Source: Oscheius onirici (lineage: Eukaryota; Nematoda; Chromadorea; Rhabditida; Rhabditidae). From it: a stretch of 64,000 nucleotides of DNA. A program made the translations under genes and the position numbers. Below the pieces are notes generated by a model, which was not told where the DNA came from, searched no databases, and worked only from the letters and a program-made list of their open reading frames with translations. This document shows, piece after piece, positions 1 through 15,000 of the stretch. Position 1 is the first letter of the stretch. Each line of letters starts with the position of its first letter. Location of the stretch: assembly GCA_932521025.1 (NCBI GenBank), contig OW051472.1, positions 1,488,001 through 1,552,000 on the forward strand. Reading direction: 5' to 3'.

Positions 1-3000
1 AAATTCTTTGTATAGGGAGAAAGAAATTTGCTCTACTGGCATTTTCACGGTGTTCGAAAAAAAGTTTTTTTGGCTGTTCCAACCCGACAGTCTTTGCAAA
101 CACAAATTTACGATAATTTTTTGTGCTTCGCCAGTACCAAAAAAATAAGGCCAAACATCAGGCCAGCAGAAGTAATTTCAATGTATCTCCTCTTTGTTTA
201 ATCACAATCAAAAACTTTTACTAAAAACTTTTACTTTTAAAAAAAACTTTTACTTTTAAAACTTTTACTTTTAAAAAAAACTCAAAAACCACTATTCTCT
301 TTCCTTCCTCGTTTCATCGGGAGCTCCCTTCAGCCACATTTTCCATTTTTATGTGTTTCACTGTTTGAGTTTATCTGACCTTTTGCTAACTTTCCCAATG
401 TTCGCCCCTTGCTTTTTTCCCCAAAATCTTCCACCCTTGCGTAATTTTCAGTGACGAGAAATTGCGTATACGCAATTTTGTTATTGCATTTTGCGTACGC
501 AATTTTTCATAATTTTTTCATAAACGAAGATTTGCTATACAATCAAGGCACTCACAAAAATTTTCTAGTCGCTAAATACTACTCCTTTTTATTGCTTCAC
601 AAACTCTATTTATAACTTGCCTAGTAATATTATTTTGTTCCGTTGTTGCTGAGCGAAAAAAATCTTTCCCATCACTCTCTCGTGTGTGCTAATCTATCGA
701 AAACATCTCCACAGATATTCGCTCCCCCGTAAAGCCCGTCGTCTCTCCTTTTATATCCCTCCCTCTTACTGTCTCTCTCAGCTGTTGTCCTACCACTCGA
801 GACCTAGCTGGCTGACCCCGACGTCGCGCGTCCCTCTCGGTGTCCTCCCGTGTTTACTTTTTGCCTTTGCCGTCCATCTATAACCCCGAGCTAGCTCTCA
901 ACCACTAGCTAGGGCTTCCTTTGCTTGTTTCTGACAGAATTTTTGTAATTTTTATAGTTTTTTTGGACAGTTGTTCTTGGAAAAGCAAGTTTTTAGCCTT
1001 TTCTGACATCATTTTAGTACACTTTTCGACTTTTCCCGCTCAGTTTTCGCATAACAAAAGGTAAAATGGTGTTCCTGACTACTATCCTTATGTATTCTTG
1101 TAGTTTCCGGTGGGTTTTGTATGGCAAGCGCAAAGTACTCATTGTTTTCTCGATCTGTTTTTTTCTTTTACACACGTTTCGAAACATTTTTGTGATGAAA
1201 TTTGTTAGTCTTTCTTCAAAGTTTCTCAAAAAAGTTACGCATATTACCAGTCAGTTTCGTTGGTTTGAAAAATACAAACGTTTTTTTTCATCGAGCGATT
1301 GTTGGAACATCTATTCTTCCTAACCCGATTTTTCCTAAAAAAAAATACGTTGAAACATTTTCTGATTTCCATCTATTTTAAAAAGATACATTTTTGCATT
1401 TATGCAAATATCTATACGATCGCATTTTTCTATTTTTTGAAATTACTACCGAAAGTAAGTGATCCCCAGAATAACCGTGTTGTTATGTTGCTGTTCTGAA
1501 ACATTTTCATTTGACTGAAAACTGCCAAGACAATCTTCAAAAGTTCATAAGTTACGCTGTTTTTTGGGATATTTTACTCTCCATGCAACCTTCCATCACG
1601 TTTTTTGGGATCCGCTCTCATTTCAATCAAGTACTGCAACATTTTTCTCGTCAAAAAGCATAAGCGGTCACAAAATATGCTCCGGTTCTTACTTTTCTGT
1701 TTCCGCTGTGGTTTCGCAATGTTTTCCAGCTCCACTGTCACCTTTTGTGAGAGTTTTGAAACACAAGGTTAGCAACGCCCTTCCAGGGCTAATGTAGAAG
1801 TTCATGACTTCGCTCTGTCACGGAGCGCTAGTCGTGGTTTCCCTTCCATTCCTCCTTTGTTACTCTCCTCCAGTCACTCTTCCTGACCCTCCAAAGAATC
1901 TACCGAAATCGTATTAGAACCCACTCCCTCTCAAGCCTAGTTTCAAAATGTAGGACCTAAACGGGTCGCCCGGCCCGTTCTTAGCTTCAGTGAGTCTCAG
2001 TCCTACTGTCCCTTCTCCCCTTGTCACTCTGTTCCAGTCACTCCCTCTCCCTCCCAAGAAACTATCAAAGGCTCTTCACGCACTTGCTTTTCCTGTCGCG
2101 ACTTGTTAAAAACTAATTAGTGCACACCAAGCTCCCCACCTTATCCTCAATTAGAGCTTCAGACAGACACACACACACAGGGAGCAATTTAAAATAGATA
2201 TTGTTTTTTAACTAAAAGTCTGAACAATTTTTCCAGACTTCCAAATTGATTTTCCATATGTTTTTTCATTCATTCTTCGACACAATGACAAACAACAGAC
2301 GAATCAACTCACGAAGTAGACGCTTAGACGTCATGACTTCCTGAAACATTGAAATTTCTCGGAAAGTACCGGATTGTCGGACGATTTGAGGCTCTTTCAC
2401 AAAGTCCCCCTTCTCGATTTTCCTTTGGTTTGTTTCACCGGGCGATTCGAAACATATTCTTCCTATAGTGGAACTAATCTTTTCCAACTTTCACCTTTTG
2501 TGCGAGTTTCGAAGCATTTTTTAGACCAGGAAAGGTTTTTTTCTCAAATTGATTACAAAAAAAAAAGCAAATTCCAGAAAATAATGAATAAAGTCAGGGT
2601 TTTCTGAAACATTTTTCTATACAAAAAAGTTGTGTAAAGAACGGTACTGGACTGCTTGTTTGCTTTCAAATTTTGAGCTTTTTTTGCTAGCCAACAGGAA
2701 ATTGGTTTTTCAACTCTGTACTCGCTTTGCACAAATGTTGAAGCATTCCTCCTTCAATTTTTCGAATTTCTTTAAGTACAAACTACTTGTCTCTGAGTCC
2801 AGTTTTCCTTTGTTTTCTCCCCAATTTCCCGTTGAAAAAGGTGCGAAATACCTCAAAATTCAAAGTTGCCAAGACGAGTGAAGGTCATTAGTCATTTGGG
2901 GAAGGACTGCGGCCGCTCTGTGCTGAGAACGAGTTCAATAGACTCTCGCTGATCTTTATCGATTTTTTTAGCAACCCGTACCTAAACGGCGGTCTGCATG

Positions 3001-6000
3001 TTTTTGGACAGTTTTTCTTCCGGAAAAAGTGTTTCCTTGGTTATTTTTTGATGTTTTTTTGCCTTCAAGATGGGAATATAGCTAGAACTTCGAGAATTCA
3101 ATAGTTCTTTTTTTTTACTGTTATTCTTTCGAATTGCCACCGTCTCAAAAGTGACTTTGTTGATAGCTCCACTATATCAGCTTCTTCTAAAACAATAAAA
3201 AGTACTTTGATACTCCAGTATTTAGTTGTTTTTTTTCCTCTCAACGATCGGCCTCAGGCTGCCAGTCAGGAGCCGGGAATTCTATACTTTTCTTGTTGTC
3301 AAACTTTCTGTTTTTCTCCCAAATTTTCCAAGGTACTATATCTCCCTCTAGCAATTCCCGTTTTTGAGTTCGGAAATACACACAATTCTGTTTTGTACGC
3401 AATGTTGCGTCATTGAAAAGTACGTAACGTGACAGCTTTTTTTCTGGCCGGAAAACAATACAAAGTCAGACTTTCTGTTTTTTAACGGTCCAAGAACAGT
3501 GTTTTGAAGAAGGAACTCGAACTATCCGCCACAATTTTTCAAAGCAGGAACACTCTTCGAAACATTACCAAAATCCTTTCAAGCTACCCGAAAATCTCCA
3601 CTTTGCGTTTTCTATTCAGACTTGGTCGGCCAGAAACCAACAAGCACCAGTTCTTAGAAAAACATTGGTATTCAACACTTGGTGAAACACAAAAAAACTT
3701 GATTACAAATCAGATGAAATCCCAGGAATAACTTTTTGCTGTGATTTTTGGACTCCAAGAGACGATGAAATTTGTACGTGCCGATTTTCCATATTACATT
3801 TTCTTGAAACATGAAGTAGTATGAAAAAAATTTCTCGCGAATCACATGAAAGGACCAGTCAATGGAATACCATTTTCGTGAAGACATTTCTCTACACTGG
3901 CATTCTCAGAAACAATATGAAAGTCTACCTCAGTTTTACGAAATCTCAAGCTTTCACTGTCCGGTTTATGCTTTTTTGCCAACGTAGCAACTATAAATTC
4001 TATGGTTCATCCCGATTACTATTTCAGTATATTCTGAAACACGAATAGTTCTCAATTAGACATTTCATCTTTCTCGGAATCTTTTGTCCATTTCTTTGAC
4101 GGTTTGTTGAAGTTTCCCACGAGCAGAGCACGTCACTTTCAAATACTCGGCGAGCGCGCTGCTAGCGAGCAAACGAGCACGTGCAAAAATACCACTTTTG
4201 TTCCAAATATTTGCAGTTTCGTTAGTTTTTTTTTGCACAACAAATAAGCTTGATTACCAATGAGAAAAGTAGGCATTCAGTAAGGTAAAGTTTGAACTCT
4301 GTCTGATAAATTTTTTATTCGTACTTTTCAGAGTCAAAAATTGATCAGTATCAGTGCAAACAAGGGAAGACTTTGCTCGTGCTCGCTCGCTTTTTTAGCT
4401 CTGCTTGCCAGCCGAACACGAGCGCTCGTGGGTTCAGCTGCTCGCGTCAAACGAACAACTAGCACGAACCCTGGTTCAAATGGCATGGAATTACTGCCAC
4501 CTTACCTACAGTTTACTGGTTTTGCTACGACATTCCCGGGCGGTAGTGGAATTTCCTTAAAAAAAAAACAGTTCTATATAACTTTTTGATGAAACCATGA
4601 AGATATCTTTTCAGGCAACCAATATTCCCAATGGTGTTTGTTTATTGCTGAATTTTTGTACCACCAAACACAGCCCTTCCACTGCCGCTTTTCAAAAAAT
4701 AGCACCATACTAACTGGTCCCGAAACACAAAAAAAAGAGCACGTTTCCTAACCTCTTTTTTCCTTTTTTTTACATTTTTTACGTAAAAAAACAAAAGAGT
4801 TTTTCCAGATGTCGGCAGCAGCCGATGGCTGCGAGCTGTGGCGTGAATGCGTCCGCTGGATGGTCGACGTCGGCATCTTGCCTCCTAATCACAAAGTGAC
4901 GCAGCCACAAGGAACACCAGTCGAGCTGGCTCTTCTTTTGAGGTGAGAGTTTGAAATTTTTTGGGGAATATGTGTTTCAAATTCTGGTATATAATTTTTG
5001 GTTCTTTATGATACATGGAACAGATTTATTGCTGCCCATTAAAACTAGTTATTAGGGAAGTTTCATTTGTTTCTAATTAGATGTTTTACTGTAGTATTCA
5101 ATATGCTTCTCCAATCGACCATTCGGGCAGCTGCACGGTAGAAGGCGGTCTTGTTGGAGAACTGCTACGGCTTCTTCTTCGTTTGGTAACGAATAGTCAT
5201 TTTGACCCTAGTGCAATGATTGAATATACAAAATTCAGAGTGCAAGAGTAGCAAATATTCAAATTATCTAATTTCTAGTTACTGAATTGGTATTTGATAT
5301 AATTAGGGACAACAATAAATCTGTTCCATGTATCATAAAAGAACCTAATTTTTTTAATGTTTGGTTATTCCTCTATTGATGCTTCTCTTTTACAAAATTC
5401 CAATATTCACATCAAAAAACGGGGAGAAGCTTCTGTTCTATTTAAGCTGACTTGTCTGAACTTGTTACTCTAGTCTGCGCACAAAGCTCCCCTCCTTATC
5501 TTCAATTAGAGCTTCAGACAAACACACAGAGACCTGGGAGCAATTTAAAGTAGATATGTGTTTCAAATTCTGGTATATAATTTTTTTTGATGTTTGTTTG
5601 TTACTCTATTGATTCTTGACTCTTTTACCAAATTCCAATATTCACATCAAAAACACGGTAAAATACCAATATTCAGGGCTGGTTCAAATCGTAATTTCTC
5701 AGGGTTATTGAGGACCCAAAAAGTATAGAAATCTCACAGTTTCTCATCCTTTTTGGAACATCTAAAAGAAACTTTTAGGCCTAAAATGAGAAAAAGATGT
5801 GTTTCACAGTATATGGCAGACAATTTTTGACTGGTACTTACTTGTCATTAATTGCCCCTTGGTGACAAATTTTGAAAAAAAAGTAAAAATCCTATCACAG
5901 ATGTGACTAGCTAAGGACCTGTTGAAAACCTTGTTGTCCTGATTACGGTATCCATGGCTCTAGTCACTTGAACATATAGTAGAAGTTTCTTATCTTTTCT

Positions 6001-9000
6001 GAACGCAAAACTGGACAACTGAGCCAAAATGGCTGTGTTTCAAGACCCTGTAAAGTCGTAGCCATGTTTCAACTCTTCTGACATTCGTTTTGGGCTGCAA
6101 GTCTCTAATTTTCCTTGTTACCTACATCTACATCAAAATGGAATTGGAAAGGGACAAAGCGAACTCTATTCATAGACTGAATGAAGAAGAAAAAGTTCTG
6201 AAAATATCTTTTCAATTTTCGCTACTATTCTGTGCACAGAACCATAATTTTGGACAAAAAGGTTGCGCTTCACGGTTGGGTTTATTTGCTGGCTTGTCAT
6301 ATAATTTGTATTGACCGACAAAAACTGTACTGCAATTCAGAGACGGAATTCTGCTTTGTCGCCTGATAAACGAGCTCATTCCTGGCTCCGTTGACGTCAA
6401 GGAACTCCCTCATCAGGCTCTCAATACGCTTCCTTCTGAGGTGAGTCTTTTTTGGCGGAAATATTTCAGCAAATAACGATAACACGATTTGTTATTCCAT
6501 GACTATTGCAGTAACCCAACTTCTCCCCTTTTCCAGTTCCAATGTCAAAAGATCATTTGTCTCTTCCTCGGAGCCTGTCAGAAATCCCTCAACCTGAAGG
6601 ATGACGATCTTTTCGTCGCCTACGAGCTCTACAAGGCCACTAACTTTGCCAAGGTTTTAGACACACTGAGCCTGATTTCTTACTCGGAGCCCAGTTTGAA
6701 GCGGGGAATCCAGTGAGTTTTAGTCCCGTTTTTTTGCTATTTTATTCGAAGTTTTTAGGCCCTTCCCACCCCAAACTGGTACAGAAACCTGTAGGATAGT
6801 TCCCCATATTGTTCCGGCTCCGGAAGAGGACATTTATAGGTGGGTTTTGAGTACTTTTTGCACAAAAATTTGTGAAGGATTGAAAGAAATTGATAGTTTC
6901 GCAGAAAAAAAGATGTTTCACAGTTTTGATAACTAAGAGACACTTTGGGAACTGCAGTTCTGCCTTCCATCTTTAAAGGGACAGTCCCGTTGTGTGCGCC
7001 AGATAGCCTATTATAACCAGATAGCAGGAATCTTAGAAGCCCGCGCATTCAAACCTCAAACACCTCAAATATTGATTTTCCGTGTTTTCATCGTTCTATG
7101 CTCATTTTTTCGATTTCTAGTTGTTTCTAATCGATATATCGTCGAAAATTACCCCTAAAATGAGTGGTGGAACGTCAAAATTGATAGAAACATGACGGAA
7201 AAAGACGAAAATGCACTTTTTGGCCTAAAATCCGTTGTTTTCGTCTATTTCCGTCCATTTTCCACTAATTTTAGCGTTCCACCACTCATTTTAGACGTAA
7301 TTTTCGATAACAATTTGTTATCGATTGAAAACAAGTAAAAATTGAAAAAATGAGTGTAAACCCCCTAAACAGCAAAAATACAATTTGTCGTGGGTCCCGC
7401 CACGAAGTTGCCTGCTTTCCCCTGCGGGCATGTTCGCACACGACGGGACTGTCCCTTTAAAAGGGTCAATGCAAAACTGTAGAACACCAATCTGTCGCCT
7501 GTTTTTCATAAAAAGTAGCATTTTGGAAAAATCTGAACCAGAATAAGGCCAATCATGGCGAAAAAATAGAAAATACTGGCGAAAATTGTATGTTTCAACA
7601 TTTTCATAAAAGCGAAATAGGTTGATGAGAAATATTGGAGCATCGCTCAGGGATAGATAGATAGAATATTCATTTTGCCATAGGCAAAACATTGTTACAA
7701 TGTACAAAGGGGGAATAGCAGAGGGTACCAATTCAATTTTAGGAATAAATAGTTTAAAAACACTCGGGCTGTGTCTATAACCGGGACGTAAGTAGCCAAA
7801 CTGCTGAAAAATGAGCAAAGTCTAACTAAAAAATTCAAGTAACCAATAGTTAGCTTACATCTCATATTCACCACTCTGGGCCGCAGTAAACTATCCCCCT
7901 AGCCACTGCATTTAAAAAAAATCGTTTCGTGCTTTATATGAGAGTGTACCGGGCAGGTTGCGTTATCATCCCCCCATTTTATTTATAATTTGCCCTTCTT
8001 TACGAAGCGATTTGACGTGAGAAACCTATGGTATACATTATCCCCCTTCCTCACGCTGAATGGCCACGGGGGCGGGGGGGGGGAGAGAGATAATGTATAC
8101 CACCCGAGTGTACCAATGTTTTTCGTTGCATTGAGTTGCATAAATAGTAGAACATGAACGAATTTCGACAAAAAATTCTTCCAGTGATACAATAAAACCG
8201 TATTTTCGTAAACAGAAAACCGTTCACTTTATTTTGTATTGCACGCAGTTCAGGAAAACAGAGCTCGAAAAAAATTCAAGGTCTGCGCATCAGCGAAAAA
8301 TAGTTAGCATACAGCGTTTTTGCTGTTGTTTCAGCAAATATAATACCGTATACGCAAATGGTTCTGCTTCTCATGATTCTTCCTAGATTATAACAACAAG
8401 AATTTTTACAGGACAGTATGCAAAAAATAGAGGTTCCAAGCAGGGCTGGGCGGATAGTAAAATCGGGTGCGATTAGCGATTATCCACTAATCGCAAAAAA
8501 ATTATCTGCTTTTCCAAGCCAAAATTTTGAACTTCTTGCGATTAGCGATAATCCGATATCCGCAAATACTGCGATTAATCGCGTTTGCGATTGCGATTTG
8601 CGGATATCCGTCCAGCCCTGGTTCCAAGATTTGATCCAGCAATTTGACAAAATCTGCTTTATGGGAACACAAAGACAACTAGCAATACCAAAGTGGAATT
8701 TTCTTGAAAAAATACACAACTGATAAAAAAGTGGCTTCAGCGATTCAATAAAGCCATCAAAAGGCATGTATTTTCGCTATCATCAGTCATTGGAAACAGA
8801 AAACCGTTCCAGTTTTTTTTGTATTTCACACTTTTCATGGAAAACGAGCTCGAAAAATAACGTTTATCTTGAATAACAGTGAAAAAGTTTTTGTTTCAAC
8901 AATAACATATATGAAAATGTTTCTGTTCCGTTCAGTTTGCCGGCGAGATGCGAGAATTCGAAACATGTCCAAATAAGGAACCCAGAAAGTGTAAAGTTCC

Positions 9001-12000
9001 CGGAACTTTTTGTCAACAAGAAGGGTCGAAAAAATGGTGTGTTTCCAAAAATTTGTATAAATGGAACACAATGACGACTAGTAATTTCAACGTTTCGTTC
9101 GATGCAATTCCATTCATTTTTATAATAATCAGTCACGGTCATCGAAGATAGTATGTTTGCAGTCAAAAAGTCTCTTCGCCCATCTTTTGAAGGACAAAAT
9201 TGCGCGAAGCGCTACGCGGTGGTTTGGTTTCTCGTTGGCTTAGTGCGGCGCGCTGAAAACTGAAAATCGCTATATTTCGAATCCAGTTCATCTAATCGGT
9301 CTTAAATGTTTTCCTATGAAAAAGACCACCACAATTAACCTAGAAAAAAAATTTGGGGTCGATATGTTGAAAAATAAAAATTTAGCGACCCACAAAGAGA
9401 GAGGTGGTGTGGAGTTTACAAAAACAGGACAATACAAAAACGGAGCAATATTATTTTGGGTCAAAGGAAAACCACAAACAACGTCTCACTTTCAGCTCCG
9501 TTCAGACGGTGTTGGGGTTTTACTTTGACCCAAAATAATATTGCTCCGTTTTTGTATTGCCCTGTTTTTGTAAACTCCAAACCACCTCTTTCTTTGCGGG
9601 TCGCTTTTTTGATAATAATGTTTCTTTTTGGTGTATTTTTCAAACCAACGAAACTGACTGGTAATATGCGTAACTTTTTTGAGAAACTTTGAAGAAAGAC
9701 TAACAAATTTCATCACAAAAATGATAATAATGGGCTGAGGGCTGAAGAAAAGGTGTAATTCCTCCTGCGTGTTCGACAATATAATAATTTCAGACACCTA
9801 GAAGACGACGTGGACAACGTTGAAGTTGACTCTGCTATTTATGATGTCGGTCCCTATAGGAACATGTGAGTTTTCCCAAAATTCAGAGGATATGGCGTTT
9901 TAGGTACGAACAGGATGAAAACACGAAAATCTACGACCATATCGTGGCGAGGCAGGATAGTAGGAGGGAATTCAAAACAGATGTGGGTTTTGGAACAGGG
10001 ACAGGGACAGACTCATTTTTCAGCCCTGGTCGCTCTTTTCCCCCACGACAAAAAGAGAGCACTGCATCAAAGAGCTGCTGGACACTGAGAAAAACTACGT
10101 GGAGAAGGCTCTGACCATGATCATGAACTTTTTTCATGCCCCTATGTCGTCAGTTCTGAAGGAAAAGGACAGGGATACTATTTTCATCAACATTTCTGTG
10201 AGTTTTATGAAAGAAAAATAAGTTTCATTTTTTGCGCATAGTGCGCCAAAGAAACGTTTGATCATTCTCCAAAGTTTAGTTGCAAAAAATATTACACTTT
10301 TAGGAGCTCTGGAACACGCACGTCTCCTTCCAAACTGATCTCCAAGAAGCTGTCTTCCGTACCCTTCACCTGAATGAGACGACAAACGGAAGACCCAAAT
10401 CTCTCAGTTCCGCATGGTATATTGGCGATGTTTTCAAAAAGTGAGTCGTTTTCAGTCTTTTGAAGCTGTATATTTTGCTATTCCTTTGAAGTGAAGGTAT
10501 CTAGAGGGAATTTTGAGAGAACACGTGACGAGAAGAAAAACTTAGGGAGGGGAAATTCCCGTTTTGTTTCACAAAAGATATCGTTTTCTACTGGAAAAGC
10601 ACATATTACGGTTGTAGTAAGCAAATCCTCAAAAAATGTATTTATTTACAGATGCATTCAAGCGGAAAAATAGTTAGAAAACTGCGTTTTGCTACATTGC
10701 AAATGGCACGAGCTACGCAACCCTTTATGCACTTCTGCATACTGAAATCCGCCGTGTTTTTCGACTACTTAGCAGAAAAAGTAGGCCTCTGGAAAGTTTA
10801 ACGAGTTCGTAAAAAGCCGTTTTCTTCAGTCTCCAAGAATTTTGTGATGCAACTTGTTTTTCCAACTGTGTTTTGCAAGAATTCAATGTTTCACCTTTAC
10901 TTATTCTCTCCAAGGTTCGCTTCGTTGCAATCTTCCTTTTTCAGTAACTACTTTCTTTCATTAGTTCCCAGTTGGAAGGAAAGTATTGCATAGATTCTGA
11001 TCATGTTGAAGACGGCGACTTCATGTTCTCAGCAATCCATTGAGAGTAATAGGAACTTCCCCGGCTTTTTTGAACAAAAAAAAGTTTTCTCTACTCTCAT
11101 TGTTAGAGGCTCAATGAGCTTGTTTTATTTTTTGAATACTTCGAACAAGTAGAATATGTTTTACCAATTCTTTACAATATGGATGTGTTACCTGTTGTGA
11201 TTGACTGCAGGAGGGGTTTTAGAACAAAAATAATTTACTTTTAGAGAGAAACGATATAAACGGCTCTAGGCGGAGGGAATCACAAAAGTGGCGTAAAGGA
11301 AGGACAATATTCAAAGAGAGAAGGCTTGGGTGCAATTCTGCATCAAAGAAAGTAAAGTGTTTCGCAACTACTCTATACACTCCATGGTTCACTTTGTTGC
11401 GCTATAGGTTGCTTTTTTGAGTGGAAAACCTCGAACATTTCAGTCACATTTCCGTTTCCTTGAGACGTTCCGCCTTTGATGCCGTCAACTTCATGTAAAA
11501 ACTACTGTTTCATCAAATGTAGATATTCTAAGAATTTCATCTCTTTCAATGTTTCGATCACTGTGAAAAAGTTTCCTTGCGTGTTTTTTTCGTCTCCTGA
11601 TACGTATTTTTCAAGCAAAAATGCTTCATAAAATTGATATATAGCCTCAAGGGTCCATCTCATAAACTTTCAGTCATAAGGAAAAGTTCATCGCCTACGG
11701 ACCCTACTGTATGGGCTTGGACGGCTCCCGGGCTAAAATTCTCGAGCTGGAGAAGAATGACTCTGCTGTCAGAGCCAAAATCAAGGAGTGTACTCAGAAG
11801 GTCAACGACAACCAGTTCATGCTCCAGGATCTGCTCTGTCTACCGATGCAGAGGGTTCTAAAATACCATATTCTACTCTCGGTGAGCCTTTATTCGAAAA
11901 CTTCGTTCCATTAAAGGGACAGTCCCGTTGTGTGCGAACATGCCCGCAGGGGAAATCAGGCAACTTCGTGGCGGGACCCACGACAAACACTGCGTTTTTC

Positions 12001-15000
12001 TCGTTCTACACTACTTTTTTTCGATTTTTACTTGTTTTTAATCGATTTCTCGTTAAAATTACGTCTAAAATGAGTGATGGAACGTCAAAATTGGTGGAAA
12101 AATGACGGAAATAGACGAAACAAGCCTTTTTTGGTCAAAAACGTAATTTTCACCTTTTTCCGTCATGTTTCCACCAATTTTCACGTTCCACCACTCATTT
12201 TAGAGGTAATTTTTGTCGATAAATCGATTAGAAACAAGTAAAAATCGAAAAAATGAGTGTAGAACGAATAAAACACGGAAATGCAATATTTGAGGTATTT
12301 GAGGTTTGAATGCGCGGGCTTCCTAGATTTCTCCTATCTGGTTATGGGACTGTTCCTTTAAACTCTCACCAGACAGTTTTACCATATCTGTACGATGAAA
12401 AGATAGAAAAAGTGTGGAAGAAATTTTTGAATCGGCGGTTTAGCACTAGATACATCTTTATCTGGGAAGGTAAAACTAACAAAAAACTGATAGCGCGGTA
12501 TTCTGATCTTTATTCTCAAAGAAAGATAGCATTTTGCTAAGGCATTCACCAAGATATCGGTTTGATAAAACCTCTTGCAGATGTAAGAGAGTCAATGAAA
12601 CACGAAATTTTTTGAAATATCGGTTCATTTTGTAGTGGTGCAGGATTTTGTGAGAAAAACAAAAGCGTGTTTCACTGGGAAAGTTTCAAGTAACCTAGTA
12701 ATTTGCGGAAAAAAGGCTCAGAAAAATGCTGTTTTCGTCACAAATGGAATCTCCGATCAGTTTTCAAAGAAACACTTCCCATATGTAATAACCATTGAAA
12801 CAAACTTGGAACAATGGAGTCCCTTTTTGCAGTAACAGAAATTCATAAATAAGTGCTTCACAAGTCATACAAAAAAAATAATTTTCAATGGAAGCGATTT
12901 ACGGTCCTGGTGTAAAAAGAGAGTGAAACCGAAATTAAGAGTAAGGAAAATGCTAATTTTAGGGATCAGATGGGACGGTGCAATAAATGTCCCCCAAATC
13001 GAACTTCTCCTATATACAGGTTGATACAAAAATAAGCACTTTTTTCAACCCAATTTGAAAGATTATTTTAGTTCTTGCCTTCGAGATCCACTTAGTGCGG
13101 AAACATTGGATACTCAGCCAACAGAAACTTTCTCTGCGTATCTTTCAAATTATTGGCATAGTATCCAATTTTTGAGCCAAAACGAAGTTGGCACAGAAAA
13201 TGTAATGGTTTCTTTTTGCTTCAGTTGATTTAGAAGGTGCAGGGTATGTAACTCTTTCAATAAATTTGAGCAATATATAGGTTTTTCGGAAGTATTTTGC
13301 TAATTTTTAAAGTATTTCGGCATGCCGGGGTTATAATTGATGCCGAGTTCGATAAGCACATCTAGAGCTTGAAATAATAACGAAAAAGGGGTGGAAAACC
13401 CGATTTCAGTCATTGCGCGCCAAAATATTTGAATGGAGGGGTGACATTGATGCCTAAAAAAAGACTGAAAATGACAGCAGGTACAGCATCTGTTAGAAGT
13501 TTGAGTATTGACACCGTTTTTTTGTTAAAATGTTTCGTTAAATTGATAAACTACAAGGAAGAAAAGATTTTTTTTTTACTAACAACACATACATTGCGTT
13601 CGCAAAAAAATATAATCATAAAAAACACTTTTGTAAGCACTTTTACCAGGGGAACGGAATAAATTTCGGCAAACAGTTGCTACAAATTCCCTATTTTCAG
13701 AAGGGAACCTCTTGAAACTGTTTCGCTGAATGTATAACAGTAAGAAAAGAACAATCCTTTGCTATTTCTATGGATATGGATATGTACGCTTATTTTGGTT
13801 GAAAAATTTCGCTGAACGGATGTACTTTTTGAGAAGAACTACTGTCAATCATATATATACTTTTCATAAACAGTTCTAAAAAAGGAGTTTGCAAGGAAGG
13901 AAGACGTAAGAAACTGCGCAAAAGTTTGATAGTTACCAGAAAATGTTCAGGAACTGATCAAAGCGACTCCCCTGGAAAGTCCTGACCGGAAATCTCTAGA
14001 AATGGCCAAGGATGCGATGGAAGACGTCAATGCCTACATCAATGAGATGAAAAGAGACGATGAGACGTGTAATCTGATCAAAGATGTGGAGAGGAGCATA
14101 ACCGATCTGGTCATGGTGAGTTTGGGAATACTCATTTTGGTCCTTTTGCTGTGTAATGTTGGAAAAGAATATGGAGACAACGGAACGAAAGTAATATTTC
14201 TGGCTATGACTATTTTTTACAGTAACGTTGAAACAAAAAATAAGATGTTGAAACAACGAAAAAGGAATATCAGTGGTGATCCAAACGTTGATCATTCAAA
14301 GTCATTCAAGTGTGAAACCTGTTTGCAAATTGAAAAGCAAGAAAAAGGAACAGTGAGTGAGAGTGGAGGAGTTTGCATAAGTTTGATTTGCCTTTTTGTT
14401 CTTTTTTTTGTTCAAAGTTTTTGCGGATTTGGATGGAAACCAGCCGGCTTTTCTACTTGTGTTTTCTTCTTAACTTCTGATCCCTTCCCCCGTCAACCGA
14501 TCTTTTCTGTCCCCTTCCCCAGTCAACCGATCTCTTTTGATCCATTTTGATCCCTTCCCCAGTCAACCGATCTCTTTTGATCCTGTCATGTGTTCTTCCT
14601 TCCCTAATCAATCGGACCTTTTTCATTCTTTCCCAGGGTTCACATCCCCCTCCTAAAAACCGATACGAATTTTCCTATTTTCTGGCCATACGATTCCTCC
14701 CTGATCTTATACAGATCAACCGATCTCTTCTGATCCTCTAGCGGGCAGCCGGACTACTCAAACCAATTTAGCAAAAATATTTGGCGAGTAGGGGAGTCGA
14801 ACCCGGGTCGTCTGGGTAACAGCGGCGACTCTTAACAATACACCAAAATTTGAGTTCCCGGACAAACAAACAAACACACAGACATTCCACGACAGACACC
14901 ATTGCACTTTAGTTAGAGAGATCTTGAACTTGGACAAAATTTATTCCGTACTTCTGAGCGCTGCAGGCGACAGCCGTCGTATATGGCTGGTACCGTACGA